Below the pieces are notes generated by a model, which was not told the DNA's origin, made no database searches, and saw nothing but the letters and a program-made list of their open reading frames with translations. Shown piece by piece: positions 42,273 through 50,348 of a stretch of DNA of 64,000 nucleotides. This DNA comes from Halomicrobium zhouii (GTDB lineage Archaea > Halobacteriota > Halobacteria > Halobacteriales > Haloarculaceae). Both the position numbers and the translations under genes were made by a program. The stretch spans positions 186,001 through 250,000 of the forward strand of contig NZ_FOZK01000004.1 in the NCBI RefSeq assembly GCF_900114435.1, in the 5' to 3' direction. Positions within the stretch are counted from its first letter, which is position 1, and each line of letters opens with the position of its first letter.

Positions 42273-43883
42273 ATGCAGACGCTGTTACTGGGGCTGGATG
42301 GGACCTGCCGGTCCATCCTCGCGCCGCTGTTCGAGGACGGGGTGATGCCGCACGTGGAGGCGCTGTTCGACGACGGGACCAGCGGTCCGCTCACGTCGCA
42401 ACTCCCGCCGTGGACGCCGAGCGCCTGGCCGTCGCTGTACACCGGCGTGAATCCGGGCAAGCACGGCGTGTTCGGGTTCCTCCGCTTCGACGGCTACGAG
42501 TGGGACGTGGTGAACCGCTCCGACGTCGAGGAGTTCGCGCTCTGGGAACTGCTCGACCGGCACGGTCTCACGAGCGTCGTGGTCAACGTCCCGGTCACCC
42601 ATCCAGCGCGCGAGTTCGACGGCGCGCTCCTGCCCGGCTACATCGCGCCCGAGAATCCGGCGTGCCACCCCGAGGGGATCCTCGGTGAGGTCGAGGATGC
42701 CGTCGGCGACTACGACGTCTACAGTCCGCTCGACAGGCCGGGGGAGACGGACCTCGACGAGGCCGCCGCCCACGCGCGCAGCCGCGGCGAGGCCTTCTGC
42801 TTCCTCGCCGACCGGTACGACCCGGACTTCGGCTTCCTGGAGTTCCAGCAGACCGACAGCGTGTTCCACGTGCGCCCGGAGGACGACGAGGCGGTGCGCC
42901 GGGTCTACGGCGCCGTCGACGACGCGGTCGGCCGGGTCCTCGACCAGTGCGACCCCGACAACGTCCTCGTCGTCAGCGACCACGGGATGGGCGAGTACGA
43001 CGGGTACGACGTCCGCCTCAACGAGTACCTCCGCGAGACCGGGTTCGTCGAATCGACGACGGAGGGGACGGGAATGCCGTCCTGGGACGCCATCGCGCGC
43101 AACCAGCTCCAGGACGGCGCGGACGGTGGCCAACCGTCCCCCGGCGCCGCCGAGCGCCTCGCCGCGACGGCCTCGAAGCTCGGCGTGACCAGTCAGCGAA
43201 TCCAGGCCGTCCTCGAACCGCTGGGCCTCGCCGAGTTCGTCGCGCGCCACGCGCCCACCGACGCGGTACGCGCCGGCACGGAGCAGGTCGACTTCCACGC
43301 CTCGCGCGCGTTCGTCCGCGACCGCATCGAACTGGGCGTCCGGCTCAACGTCGCGGGCCGCGAGCCCGACGGCGTCGTCCCGTCGGGGGACTACGACGAC
43401 CACCGGGACGAACTGATCGACGCGCTCGGTTCGCTGGCGACGCCCGACGGCGACCCGGTCTTCGAGGACGTGCTTCCCCGCGAGGACGTGTTCTCCGGCC
43501 CCTACGTCGAGCGCGCACCGGACGTCGTGACCGTGCCGACCGACTTCGAGCACACCCTGAACGTCTCGCTGCTGGGCGAACTGTTCGACGACGAGCCGTT
43601 CGAACCCTGGAACCACAAGCGGGACGGCATCGTCGCGGCCACCGGCGAGGCCTTCGACGAGACGGCGTCGCTCGCGGACGCGCACCTCTTCGACGTCGCC
43701 CCGACGGTACTCACCTCGCTGGGGATTCCCCGCAGCGACCGGATGGACGGCGAGCCCCTCCCCGTCGTCGACGAGACGCCCGTGCGCCGCTATCCGGAGT
43801 TCGAAGCGAGAGACCGGACCGACACCGACGACGAGGCCGTCGAGGAGCGCCTCGCGCACCTGGGCTACCTCTCCGGGGAGTAA
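42273..43883 (+). CDS. Alkaline-phosphatase-superfamily phosphodiesterase/phosphotransferase
   Basis: This 536-residue protein has the fold of type I phosphodiesterases and nucleotide pyrophosphatases. It starts LLLGLDGTCRSILAPLFEDGVMPH, with metal-binding Asp, then PPWTPSAWPSLYTGVNPGKHGVFGF with the Thr/Ser nucleophile region, VVSDHGMGEYD with the metal-binding DHG, and HKRDGIVAATG near the end. No signal peptide is seen. In glycan loci such enzymes hydrolyse or transfer phosphate groups on glycans or lipid carriers. It is a single gene with its own promoter element. Confidence 0.83.
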   Translation: MQTLLLGLDGTCRSILAPLFEDGVMPHVEALFDDGTSGPLTSQLPPWTPSAWPSLYTGVNPGKHGVFGFLRFDGYEWDVVNRSDVEEFALWELLDRHGLTSVVVNVPVTHPAREFDGALLPGYIAPENPACHPEGILGEVEDAVGDYDVYSPLDRPGETDLDEAAAHARSRGEAFCFLADRYDPDFGFLEFQQTDSVFHVRPEDDEAVRRVYGAVDDAVGRVLDQCDPDNVLVVSDHGMGEYDGYDVRLNEYLRETGFVESTTEGTGMPSWDAIARNQLQDGADGGQPSPGAAERLAATASKLGVTSQRIQAVLEPLGLAEFVARHAPTDAVRAGTEQVDFHASRAFVRDRIELGVRLNVAGREPDGVVPSGDYDDHRDELIDALGSLATPDGDPVFEDVLPREDVFSGPYVERAPDVVTVPTDFEHTLNVSLLGELFDDEPFEPWNHKRDGIVAATGEAFDETASLADAHLFDVAPTVLTSLGIPRSDRMDGEPLPVVDETPVRRYPEFEARDRTDTDDEAVEERLAHLGYLSGE

Positions 43884-43907
43884 GGGAAAACGGCGCCCGG
43901 CCCTTTC

Positions 43908-44252
43908 TCAGCCTTCGACGGCGTTCAGCGCGCTGTTGAGTTCGAAGAGTTCCTGCACGACGTCGCTCTCGGCGAGCCGGTACCGCTGGGGCGACGTGTT
44001 CGGTACTTCTTCGACGACGTCGAGTTCCAGCAGCAGATCGATGTAGGTACTGACCGTCTGGCGCGTCACGCCCGCGTGTTCCGCGAACTCGGTCTTGTTC
44101 ATCTCCCGACCTGGCGGCAAGTCCAGCAGCGCGTCGACGAGGATGGGAACGCTCTCGTGTTTCGTGAGCGCGAGGAATCCGCTCGGATGTTCCAGCCGGG
44201 CGGCTTTGGTATTGCGCTCTTCGGCAGGGGGAGTCGATGTCGATTCGCTCAT
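43908..44252 (-). CDS. Winged-helix transcriptional regulator
   Basis: This 114-residue protein has an N-terminal tail and the winged-helix segment ALTKHESVPILVDALLDLPPGREMNKTEFAEHAGVTRQTVSTYIDLLLELDVVEEVPNTSPQRYRL. The recognition helix is GVTRQTVSTYIDLL. A 20-codon extension to 44312 is rejected because the start ATG at 44252 sits at the end of a palindrome. It lies between the phosphodiesterase and a small gene, and probably controls its own expression. Confidence 0.75.
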   Translation of the reverse strand: MSESTSTPPAEERNTKAARLEHPSGFLALTKHESVPILVDALLDLPPGREMNKTEFAEHAGVTRQTVSTYIDLLLELDVVEEVPNTSPQRYRLAESDVVQELFELNSALNAVEG

Positions 44253-44278
44253 ACACGGACATTGGCGTCCTCGTGTAT
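44251..44278. promoter_or_regulatory. Imperfect palindrome at the regulator start
   Basis: ATACACGGAC (44251-44260) and GTCCTCGTGTAT (44267-44278) form an inverted repeat with one extra base in the right arm. It overlaps the start codon region and the TATA stretch of the minus-strand regulator, so it is a candidate operator. Confidence 0.5.
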
Positions 44279-44343
44279 ACATTTTTCCATCAGTGTAAAT
44301 GTGAATTACCATGATTTAAGGGATGGTCCTTTGAAACTCAGGT

Positions 44344-44661
44344 ATGCGGAAACCGTCCGTGAAATGTGCTCTCCTGGCTGCGATGGTGGCGAAACACAAG
44401 TGGGGGACCCCTATCGACGAAGAGAGTCTGCTCTCGGTCGCTGCAATTGAGTCGACTGACTATCCGAAGGCGAGTCAAATGTTCGACGAACTCCGGACCG
44501 AACACTACGTTACGAACCGGGGAAACCGAGGGATCGAGCTCAACAATAGTGAGTTCGGTTTGCTCGCCGACGTTCTCTACAGTGAGTGTGGCTGGGAACC
44601 ATTCCACATCAAGAGTCGACTCAAGCATTACGAAGGCTGGGACCAGCACGACTGGGCTTGA
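44344..44661 (+). CDS. Small conserved protein of unknown function (105 aa)
   Basis: This protein begins MRKPSVKCALLAAMVAKHKWGTPIDEESLLSV and ends HIKSRLKHYEGWDQHDWA, with GNRGIELNNSEFGLLADVLYSECGW between. The final HYEGWD motif is one I recall from small haloarchaeal proteins. The base composition is less GC-rich than the flanking genes. A TTTAAGG element about 25-30 nt upstream gives a leaderless start. It converges with the broken AbrB gene. Function is unknown; a helix-turn-helix-like fold is possible. Confidence 0.65.
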   Translation: MRKPSVKCALLAAMVAKHKWGTPIDEESLLSVAAIESTDYPKASQMFDELRTEHYVTNRGNRGIELNNSEFGLLADVLYSECGWEPFHIKSRLKHYEGWDQHDWA

Positions 44662-44683
44662 CGCGTAACTTCGGGGGTTCTGT

Positions 44684-44937
44684 TCAACTTTGATCGTCCT
44701 CGCGCCGGAAATCTTCGAAGAGCGCTTCGCCCGCGTCGAGGAACGCTTCGGAACCGAAGTCGTCCTTTCAGATTTCAGCGGCTCGAACGGCGGCCGGAGA
44801 CGGACGAACCCGCTCTCGTCGTCGACGACGAGCCGGTCACCTGCTTCGAGGCCGAGACGCGTTCTGATCGATTCGGGTATCGTGATTCGCCCGTCGCCGT
44901 CGATAGATACCGTGTCGCGGCTGCTGTCCTCCTCCAT
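44684..44937 (-). pseudogene. Frameshifted AbrB/SpoVT-type antitoxin
   Basis: The N-terminal part reads MEEDSSRDTVSIDGDGRITIPESIRTRLGLEAGDRLVVDDESGFVRLRPPFEPLKSE, a normal AbrB swapped hairpin. Near 44763-44775 the reading frame is lost. In the frame one base off, the remainder reads DDFGSEAFLDAGEALFEDFRREDDQS and stops at 44684. This tail matches the end of the intact antitoxin at 26254-26511. A single-base deletion (or a sequencing error) explains both parts. No toxin gene follows, so this is probably an orphan remnant. Confidence 0.75.
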
Positions 44938-44996
44938 GTTCGTTCACCCAACGTGTAGAACGAACGACCGATAAAATGTCCTGATTTCGCCCGACT

Positions 44997-46406
44997 TCAC
45001 TCCCGCTGGCAGTTCCCGCCACTGGCGGCCGCGTTCGCGCCGAGTCGACTCGTGCGCAGCGCCTCGCGGGTGACCGTGGCGTCGTTGAGCACGACTGGCC
45101 TGCCCGTCACGCTGATCGAACTGTTCGAGAGCGTCGAGTCGCTGACGCGGGTGCACTGGATGCCGTCGCGGGCCTGGCCCGTCTGGACGATGCAGGCGTT
45201 GTCGACGAGACAGCCCTCGCGTTCGAGCAGGCGGACGGCGGCGGTGTCGCTGGCCGACCCGGAGATGGTGACGTTCTCGACGCGGATGCGGTAGTCGTCG
45301 CTGTCGGCGTCGACCTCGTCGGGTCGGTCGGTCGGCGACTTCGCGAGGATGGCCGCGACGTCGTCGGCGTTGACCGTGACGGTCGTGTCGCGGATGGTCG
45401 CCTGGTCGAGCCAGCTCGACATGGTGATGCCGCCGTCGCTCCCGGTCACCTTCTCCATCTGGACGTCGCAGTTCTCGACCAGGACGTTCGAGCCCTCTCG
45501 GAGTCGGATGCCGCGCATGTTGCCGAACCCCTTCGGGGCCCTGTCACAGCGGACGGTGACGCCGCGGACCTCGGCCGGGCCGCTGACGCGGACGTTCGAG
45601 ACGTTGTTGTTCTCGTAGCGCCCCCCTTCGACGACCACCTTGCCGGTCGCCGAGGAGGCGTAGAGGCCGTTGTCGGGGAAGCCGGCGATGTGACAGTCGA
45701 CGAAGCGCAACGTCCCGGTGTGGGACTCGCCGACGTAACAGCCCGTGATGGGGTACTCGGCGGTGGCGCCGTCGGGCAGGTTCATCCGCTTCACGACGCC
45801 GTTCCCCTGGGGGTCCGTGACGTCGAAGCGCATCACGTCCTGGTCGACGTCGACGGTGCCGATGACGCTGACGTCCGTCACCGAGAGGCCGTCCGTCACG
45901 ATGCCGTGGATGGGCCGCCCGCCCGTCTTCGGTGCGCTGAAGTCGAACGCCAGGCCCTCGATGGTCAGCCCGGTCGCGCTGTCCGCGTTCCCGAGGACGA
46001 ACAGGGAGTCGTCGAACCCCTCCTCGACGCGGAGCGTCGCGTCCCGGCCGACGACGCTGAGGTCGGTGAGGTCCCTGACGCGCCACTCCTGTGTGAGGAG
46101 GTACTCGCCGGGCGGGAAGTACAGCGTCTTGCCGTCGCCGACGACCTCCTCCAGGACGGGGACGGTCGGCTCGTCGCCGTCGGGGCTGGCCCCCGCCTCG
46201 ACGAGGTCGATCACGTTCTCGCCGCTGGGTGGTTCCGGCGGCGTCTCCGTTTCGTCTGGCATCTCCGTTTCGTCTGGCGTCGGTGTCTCCGTCTCCGACG
46301 GCCCCGGGCCCGGATCGAGCCAGGAACACCCCGCTATCGCTGCGAGACCCGCGACCCCGCCGAGCGTTTTCAGATATCGCCGCCGGGTTCGATTGTCGTC
46401 AGTCAC
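44997..46406 (-). CDS. Tat-type lipoprotein with parallel beta-helix
   Basis: This 469-residue protein has a twin-arginine motif RRRYLKTLGG followed by a lipobox (LAAIAGC, Cys27), so it should be exported and lipid-anchored. A Pro/Glu/Thr-rich linker (30-63) leads to a right-handed beta-helix (about 65-440) of pectate-lyase type, with repeated VENCDV, RFVDCHI and NVRVSGPAEVRGV turns. It is shorter than the protein at 39988-41937 and lacks its carbohydrate-binding tail. It starts 36 nt after an ATAACAA element, so it belongs to the same regulon. Confidence 0.82.
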   Translation of the reverse strand: MTDDNRTRRRYLKTLGGVAGLAAIAGCSWLDPGPGPSETETPTPDETEMPDETETPPEPPSGENVIDLVEAGASPDGDEPTVPVLEEVVGDGKTLYFPPGEYLLTQEWRVRDLTDLSVVGRDATLRVEEGFDDSLFVLGNADSATGLTIEGLAFDFSAPKTGGRPIHGIVTDGLSVTDVSVIGTVDVDQDVMRFDVTDPQGNGVVKRMNLPDGATAEYPITGCYVGESHTGTLRFVDCHIAGFPDNGLYASSATGKVVVEGGRYENNNVSNVRVSGPAEVRGVTVRCDRAPKGFGNMRGIRLREGSNVLVENCDVQMEKVTGSDGGITMSSWLDQATIRDTTVTVNADDVAAILAKSPTDRPDEVDADSDDYRIRVENVTISGSASDTAAVRLLEREGCLVDNACIVQTGQARDGIQCTRVSDSTLSNSSISVTGRPVVLNDATVTREALRTSRLGANAAASGGNCQRE

Positions 46407-46432
46407 TTGTCCGTCACTCTAGTGGGATCCCA

Positions 46433-46442
46433 GATTGTTATG
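46433..46442 (-). promoter_or_regulatory. ATAACAA promoter element
   Basis: The minus strand reads CATAACAATC, 36 nt before the beta-helix lipoprotein ATG. Confidence 0.65.
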
Positions 46443-46476
46443 ATGGGCCAAGAAGCGCTGGCAACCGGCTTACCGT

Positions 46477-47526
46477 TCAGTCCCGCTGGCGGATCTGGGT
46501 CCGCTGGTCGGCCTCCTCGACCATCGACTGCTCGATGGAGTCCGGTTCCGGTTTCCACTCGGTCTGGCCGTCGAGGTGGTCGTCGTGCTCGCGGTCGATG
46601 GCCAGGATGGCGAACACGGCGGTCCCGAACAGCGTCGCCAGAGTCCCGAGACGCGACGTCCCGTCGCCGAGGCCGGCGACGCGCTTGAGGAGGCTGCCGA
46701 CGCCGGCGACGCCGGCCAGCGCCGCGACGCCAGCCAGCAGCGCGATCGGGTGGTGCTCGCGGACGACGTACTTCGCCCAGACGCGCCAGAGGGCGTTCCG
46801 GGCGAGCATGCCCGAGACCTTCGGGATGTACGTCCGGTAGTCGATGTGGCTCTCCTCGTCGTCGTAGACGGCCTGGCGCGGGACGTCCACCACGCGCATG
46901 CCCGCGACGTTGAGTTTGACGAGCAGGTCGTTACAGTAGCCGTAGAACTCGTACATCTCCTCGATCTCGACCTCCTCGAGCGCGTGCAGCGAGATGGCCG
47001 TGTAGCCGTTCTGGGGGTCGCCGACGTTCCAGTAGCCGCTGGCGATCTTCGTCAACAGCGTCAGGATACGGTTGCCGACGTAGCGGAAGCGCGGCATGTC
47101 GGCGTGGAACTGCTCGTCGAGCAGGCGGTTGCCCTTTGCGTAGTCGGCCCGGCCCGTGGCGACAGGTTCGACGATCAGCTCCAGGGCCTCGGGGCGCATC
47201 TGGCCGTCCCCGCCCATCACGGCGGTGACGTCGATGGCGTCCTCACGTGCCCGGAGGTAGCCGGTCTTGATCGCGCCGCCGACGCCGCGGTTCTCCGCGT
47301 GCTGGATGGGCACGACGCGGTCCTCGAAGGGACTGTCCCGGTCGAGGCCGGCGTCGTTCACCCGCTCGGCGGCCCCCTGGATCGCCGCCCAGGTGTCGTC
47401 GGTCGAGCAGTCGTCGACGGGGTAGACGCGGTCCACGAAGTCGGGGACGGTCTCGACGACGCCGGCGATGAACGCTTCCTCGTTGTACGCCGGGATCACG
47501 ACGGCGACGGTCTTGTCGTTATACAT
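46477..47526 (-). CDS. Family 2 glycosyltransferase with membrane tail (AglJ/dolichyl-phosphate type)
   Basis: This 349-residue protein starts MYNDKTVAVVIPAYNEEAFIAGVVETVPDFVDRVYPVDDCSTDDT, the GT2 nucleotide-sugar-binding start. It continues AVMGGDGQMRPEAL, with the DxD-like metal site, and GDPQNGYTAISLHAL. Two hydrophobic stretches at about 260-320 anchor it in the membrane. It resembles dolichyl-phosphate hexosyltransferases, which charge the lipid carrier at the start of glycan assembly. ATGTATAAC at the start is overlapped by a 25-codon upstream ORF, and a GGGGG ribosome-binding site precedes it. Confidence 0.87.
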   Translation of the reverse strand: MYNDKTVAVVIPAYNEEAFIAGVVETVPDFVDRVYPVDDCSTDDTWAAIQGAAERVNDAGLDRDSPFEDRVVPIQHAENRGVGGAIKTGYLRAREDAIDVTAVMGGDGQMRPEALELIVEPVATGRADYAKGNRLLDEQFHADMPRFRYVGNRILTLLTKIASGYWNVGDPQNGYTAISLHALEEVEIEEMYEFYGYCNDLLVKLNVAGMRVVDVPRQAVYDDEESHIDYRTYIPKVSGMLARNALWRVWAKYVVREHHPIALLAGVAALAGVAGVGSLLKRVAGLGDGTSRLGTLATLFGTAVFAILAIDREHDDHLDGQTEWKPEPDSIEQSMVEEADQRTQIRQRD

Positions 47527-47596
47527 CGGACCCCCTGTGCGTTAACGACGGTGTCGTCTGTGGCGCGTCGAACGTCCGTCTGTTCAGTCGCGTCAT
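47519..47596 (-). CDS. Possible leader mini-ORF before the GT2 gene
   Basis: An ATG at 47596 lies exactly 36 nt after an ATAACAA element. It opens a 25-codon frame that ends with TAA 8 nt inside the glycosyltransferase gene. The predicted peptide has no recognised similarity. Coding status is uncertain. Confidence 0.28.
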   Translation of the reverse strand: MTRLNRRTFDAPQTTPSLTHRGSDV

Positions 47597-47622
47597 TGTT
47601 GTCTGTATGACCGTGAGAGGCG

Positions 47623-47632
47623 GTTTGTTATG
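47623..47632 (-). promoter_or_regulatory. ATAACAA promoter element
   Basis: The minus strand reads CATAACAAAC, 36 nt before the mini-ORF ATG and 106 nt before the glycosyltransferase ATG. Confidence 0.6.
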
Positions 47633-47666
47633 GTGGGCCTGTGGCCCTGATGCGGTCGTTTCCCGG

Positions 47667-48161
47667 TCATTCCGGTGCGGCGTGCCAGTCGCTGCGGAAG
47701 TGCGTCAGCGGCGTCGCGGTCCGGTTCAGCACGTCCGCGCTCTCCACGGCCCCGACGTAGATGGTGTGGTCGCCCGTCTCGTAGCTGTCGTGGACCGAAC
47801 AGTCGATGTAGGCCAGCGACTCCTCGAACACGGGCGCGTCGGAGGCCGCCGTCCGGACCGGCTCGGCGACGAAGGGGTTCTCCGAGAGGTCGGCGACGTC
47901 CGCGAAGTACCGGCCGAGGCGGCGCTGGTCGGCGGTGAGGACGTTCAGACAGAACCCGCCGATGGAGGTCTCCTGGAGCAGTTCGTGGGCCTTCGTCCCG
48001 TCGGGGAGCGCGATGGACACCAGCGGCGGCGACAGCGACACCATGTCGAAGGAGTTGACCGTCACCCCGTGCGGGCAGGCGGCCGGCGGCAACGTGACGA
48101 CCGCCACCCCCGTCGGCACCATCCCCGCCGTCTCCTGGAACTTCGTCCGTTCGATGGGCAT
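47667..48161 (-). CDS. Flavin reductase family protein
   Basis: This 164-residue protein is of the flavin reductase-like FMN-binding family (MPIERTKFQETAGMVPTGVAVVTL, then HGVTVNSFDMVSLSPPLVSIAL and GGFCLNVLTADQ). Such proteins reduce FMN or FAD with NAD(P)H for a partner monooxygenase. No oxygenase is nearby, so the partner is unknown. It is an unusual member of the glycan locus but has its own ATAACAA element 36 nt upstream, which suggests co-regulation. Confidence 0.85.
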   Translation of the reverse strand: MPIERTKFQETAGMVPTGVAVVTLPPAACPHGVTVNSFDMVSLSPPLVSIALPDGTKAHELLQETSIGGFCLNVLTADQRRLGRYFADVADLSENPFVAEPVRTAASDAPVFEESLAYIDCSVHDSYETGDHTIYVGAVESADVLNRTATPLTHFRSDWHAAPE

Positions 48162-48187
48162 ATTGTCGACAGCGCGCGGTCTGACCC

Positions 48188-48197
48188 CTTTGTTATC
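48188..48197 (-). promoter_or_regulatory. ATAACAA promoter element
   Basis: The minus strand reads GATAACAAAG, 36 nt before the flavin reductase ATG. Confidence 0.65.
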
Positions 48198-48394
48198 CTT
48201 CTCGGGACGGCCGGTAAGGTGGGTCTAGCCGCCTGGCTCGCGAAATGGGTGCGAGCGACGCCGTCTGCCGCAGGCCCGGACGTCGACGCCGTCCGCCGCA
48301 CGCGTGTACAGTCCAGCTAACTATACCGCTCCGTCACCCAGGAGACGACGATGAGCACTCCCGACCGTAGCAGGGTGAGTAGCCGCCAGTAGCG

Positions 48395-48970
48395 ATGTGG
48401 CCGTGGGACCACCTCGCCATCGGCTACCTCGTCGTGTCGCTGTGGCGTCGCGGCCGGAGCAGGCGCCCGCCGGGTGAAGCCGAGGCAATCGCGGCCGTCG
48501 TCGGCTCGCAGCTACCCGACCTGATCGACAAGCCGCTGGGCTGGCGGACGTCGCTGCTCCCCTCGGGCCACTCGCTGGCCCACTCCCTGACCGTCGCCGC
48601 CCCGACCGCCGTCGTCGTCTACCTCCTCGCGCGCCGGTACGGGCGGGCGGACGTGGGCGCGGCGTTCTCGCTGGCGTACCTCGTCCACCTCCCGGCGGAC
48701 GTCGTCTACCCGATGGTGCTGGGCGACCCGCCGAACCTGGCCTTCCTCTTCTGGCCGTTCGTCGACATCCCGCCGTCCCAGACGGACGCGTTCGCGGGTC
48801 GGGTCCTCGAACTCGTCGTCCAGTTCCTCGCCTTCCTGCGGACGCCACAGGGCCTCACCTTCCTCCTCGTCGAGCTATCGCTGCTCGGCGTCGCCCTCCT
48901 GCTGTGGCGCCGGGACGGCTGGCCGGGCGTCGCGTCGGTCGTCCGCGCCGTCGACCCTCGAAGCGTGTGA
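48395..48970 (+). CDS. Membrane-bound metal-dependent hydrolase (DUF457/YdjM-like)
   Basis: This 191-residue membrane protein starts MWPWDHLAIGYLVVSLWRRG and contains AAVVGSQLPDLIDKPLGW and LLPSGHSLAHSLTVAA, the Asp/His-rich segments of the YdjM (DUF457) family, plus four or so hydrophobic helices. The function of the family is unclear, but metal-dependent hydrolysis is assumed. No ATAACAA element is present; a TATA-like ACTATACC lies near 48319-48326, and a 13-codon ORF (48351-48392) ends 2 nt before this gene. Confidence 0.8.
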   Translation: MWPWDHLAIGYLVVSLWRRGRSRRPPGEAEAIAAVVGSQLPDLIDKPLGWRTSLLPSGHSLAHSLTVAAPTAVVVYLLARRYGRADVGAAFSLAYLVHLPADVVYPMVLGDPPNLAFLFWPFVDIPPSQTDAFAGRVLELVVQFLAFLRTPQGLTFLLVELSLLGVALLLWRRDGWPGVASVVRAVDPRSV

Positions 48971-49050
48971 CGAACGAATACGACGTATACGACGACGACC
49001 GATTCGCCCAGCGGCGGCGGTATATCGGGGTTATCGGGCCCAACTCCCAC

Positions 49051-49060
49051 CATAACAATG
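49051..49060 (+). promoter_or_regulatory. ATAACAA promoter element
   Basis: CATAACAATG lies 35 nt before ATG 49086 and so argues for that start rather than 49068 or 49077. Confidence 0.65.
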
Positions 49061-49085
49061 GCCTCACGTGGCGCTGATGTCTACA

Positions 49086-50195
49086 ATGTCACTTACGACT
49101 GCGGTAGTCGGTGGCGGGACTGTTTCGGACAGGCACCTCGACGGGCTGGCCAAGCTCGCGATGACCGACCTCGTCGCCATCTGCGACGTTGACGAGGACA
49201 CGGTCCGCGAGAAGGCCCGCGAGTACGACCTGAAGGCCTACACCGACGTCGAGGCGATGCTGGCGCGGGAGGACCTCGACTGGGTCCACCTCTGTACCCC
49301 CGTCCAGACGCACCTCGACCTGGCGACGACGATCATCGAGGATGGCGTCCCCGTCCAGATAGAGAAGCCCGTCACCGAGACGGTGGCCGAGGCCGAGGAG
49401 CTGGCCCGCGTCGCCGAGCGCCACGACGTGCCCGTCTCCGTGGTCCACAACCACAACTTCGACCCGGCGATGCGGAAGGCCCAGGCCGCCATCGAGCGCG
49501 GCGACATCGGGCAGGTCCGCTCGGTCGACATGCTGTACGCCGGCGAGACCTGGCCCGACGAGGTCAAGCGCGGCGCCTGGGCCCACGAACTCCCCGGCGG
49601 CGAGTTCGAGGAAGGGTTCCCCCACCCCATCTACATGCTGCTGAATCTCGGAGGATACCCGAAGAGCGCCGACGACATCGACGCCAGCACCCAGCGTCGG
49701 CGCGAGTACGACGGCGAGTTCGCCTACGACGGCGTCCAGTTCCAGTTCACGAGCGAGGACGACGTGCTCTGTAGCGGCACCATCGTCGCCAGCGAGATCC
49801 CCCACAAGACGCTCACGATTCACGGCGACGACGGCAGCATCGTCGTCGACGTCGTCTCCCAGACCGTCACGACCCTCGACCGGGACTACCAGTCCTCCCC
49901 GGTCTTGCGCGCGATGACGAACGTCGACCACGTCATCGACCGGGTCAGGGGGACGCTGGAGAACGTCTACGACGTCGTCGAACGCAAGCGCGACGACAGC
50001 TGGGAGGTCGAGCGCGACGCCGTCCCGCACTACTACCAGTTCGACGCCGAGGCCGCCGCGCTCATTCAGGGCAGCGACCTGCCCTCGCCGCTGGAGGAGG
50101 CCCACTGGACCATCCAGATCATGGAGACGATCCGCGAGAGCGCCCTGGATGACGAGCCCAGGGTCGTGGCCCAGCGACCGATGGACCAGGACTAG
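49086..50195 (+). CDS. Gfo/Idh/MocA-family sugar oxidoreductase
   Basis: This 369-residue protein starts MSLTTAVVGGGTVSDRHLDGLAKLAMTDLVAICDVDEDT. It continues VQIEKPVTETVAEAEELARVAERHDVPVSVVHNHNFDPAMRKAQ, the EKP motif and substrate loop of the family. It oxidises or reduces a sugar or nucleotide sugar. Starts at 49068 and 49077 are possible, but the promoter element fixes 49086. It is the third Gfo/Idh/MocA protein in the locus and is single-gene here, so it may serve yet another sugar. Confidence 0.85.
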   Translation: MSLTTAVVGGGTVSDRHLDGLAKLAMTDLVAICDVDEDTVREKAREYDLKAYTDVEAMLAREDLDWVHLCTPVQTHLDLATTIIEDGVPVQIEKPVTETVAEAEELARVAERHDVPVSVVHNHNFDPAMRKAQAAIERGDIGQVRSVDMLYAGETWPDEVKRGAWAHELPGGEFEEGFPHPIYMLLNLGGYPKSADDIDASTQRRREYDGEFAYDGVQFQFTSEDDVLCSGTIVASEIPHKTLTIHGDDGSIVVDVVSQTVTTLDRDYQSSPVLRAMTNVDHVIDRVRGTLENVYDVVERKRDDSWEVERDAVPHYYQFDAEAAALIQGSDLPSPLEEAHWTIQIMETIRESALDDEPRVVAQRPMDQD

Positions 50196-50284
50196 CGAGA
50201 CTGGCGGGACAAACGGCGACCCACCGGCCCGCGTAGGAGCCCGTTTAATGCGACATTCACGTCCCTTGGCTGCAGTCACCTCAC

Positions 50285-50294
50285 CATAACAAAG
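50285..50294 (+). promoter_or_regulatory. ATAACAA promoter element
   Basis: CATAACAAAG lies 19 nt before GTG 50304 and 64 nt before ATG 50349 of the PKD gene. Confidence 0.5.
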
Positions 50295-50348
50295 GCCTGT
50301 TCAGTGACAACTACCCGTTACTGCCTGGTACGGCGTACCCTCCGAACA

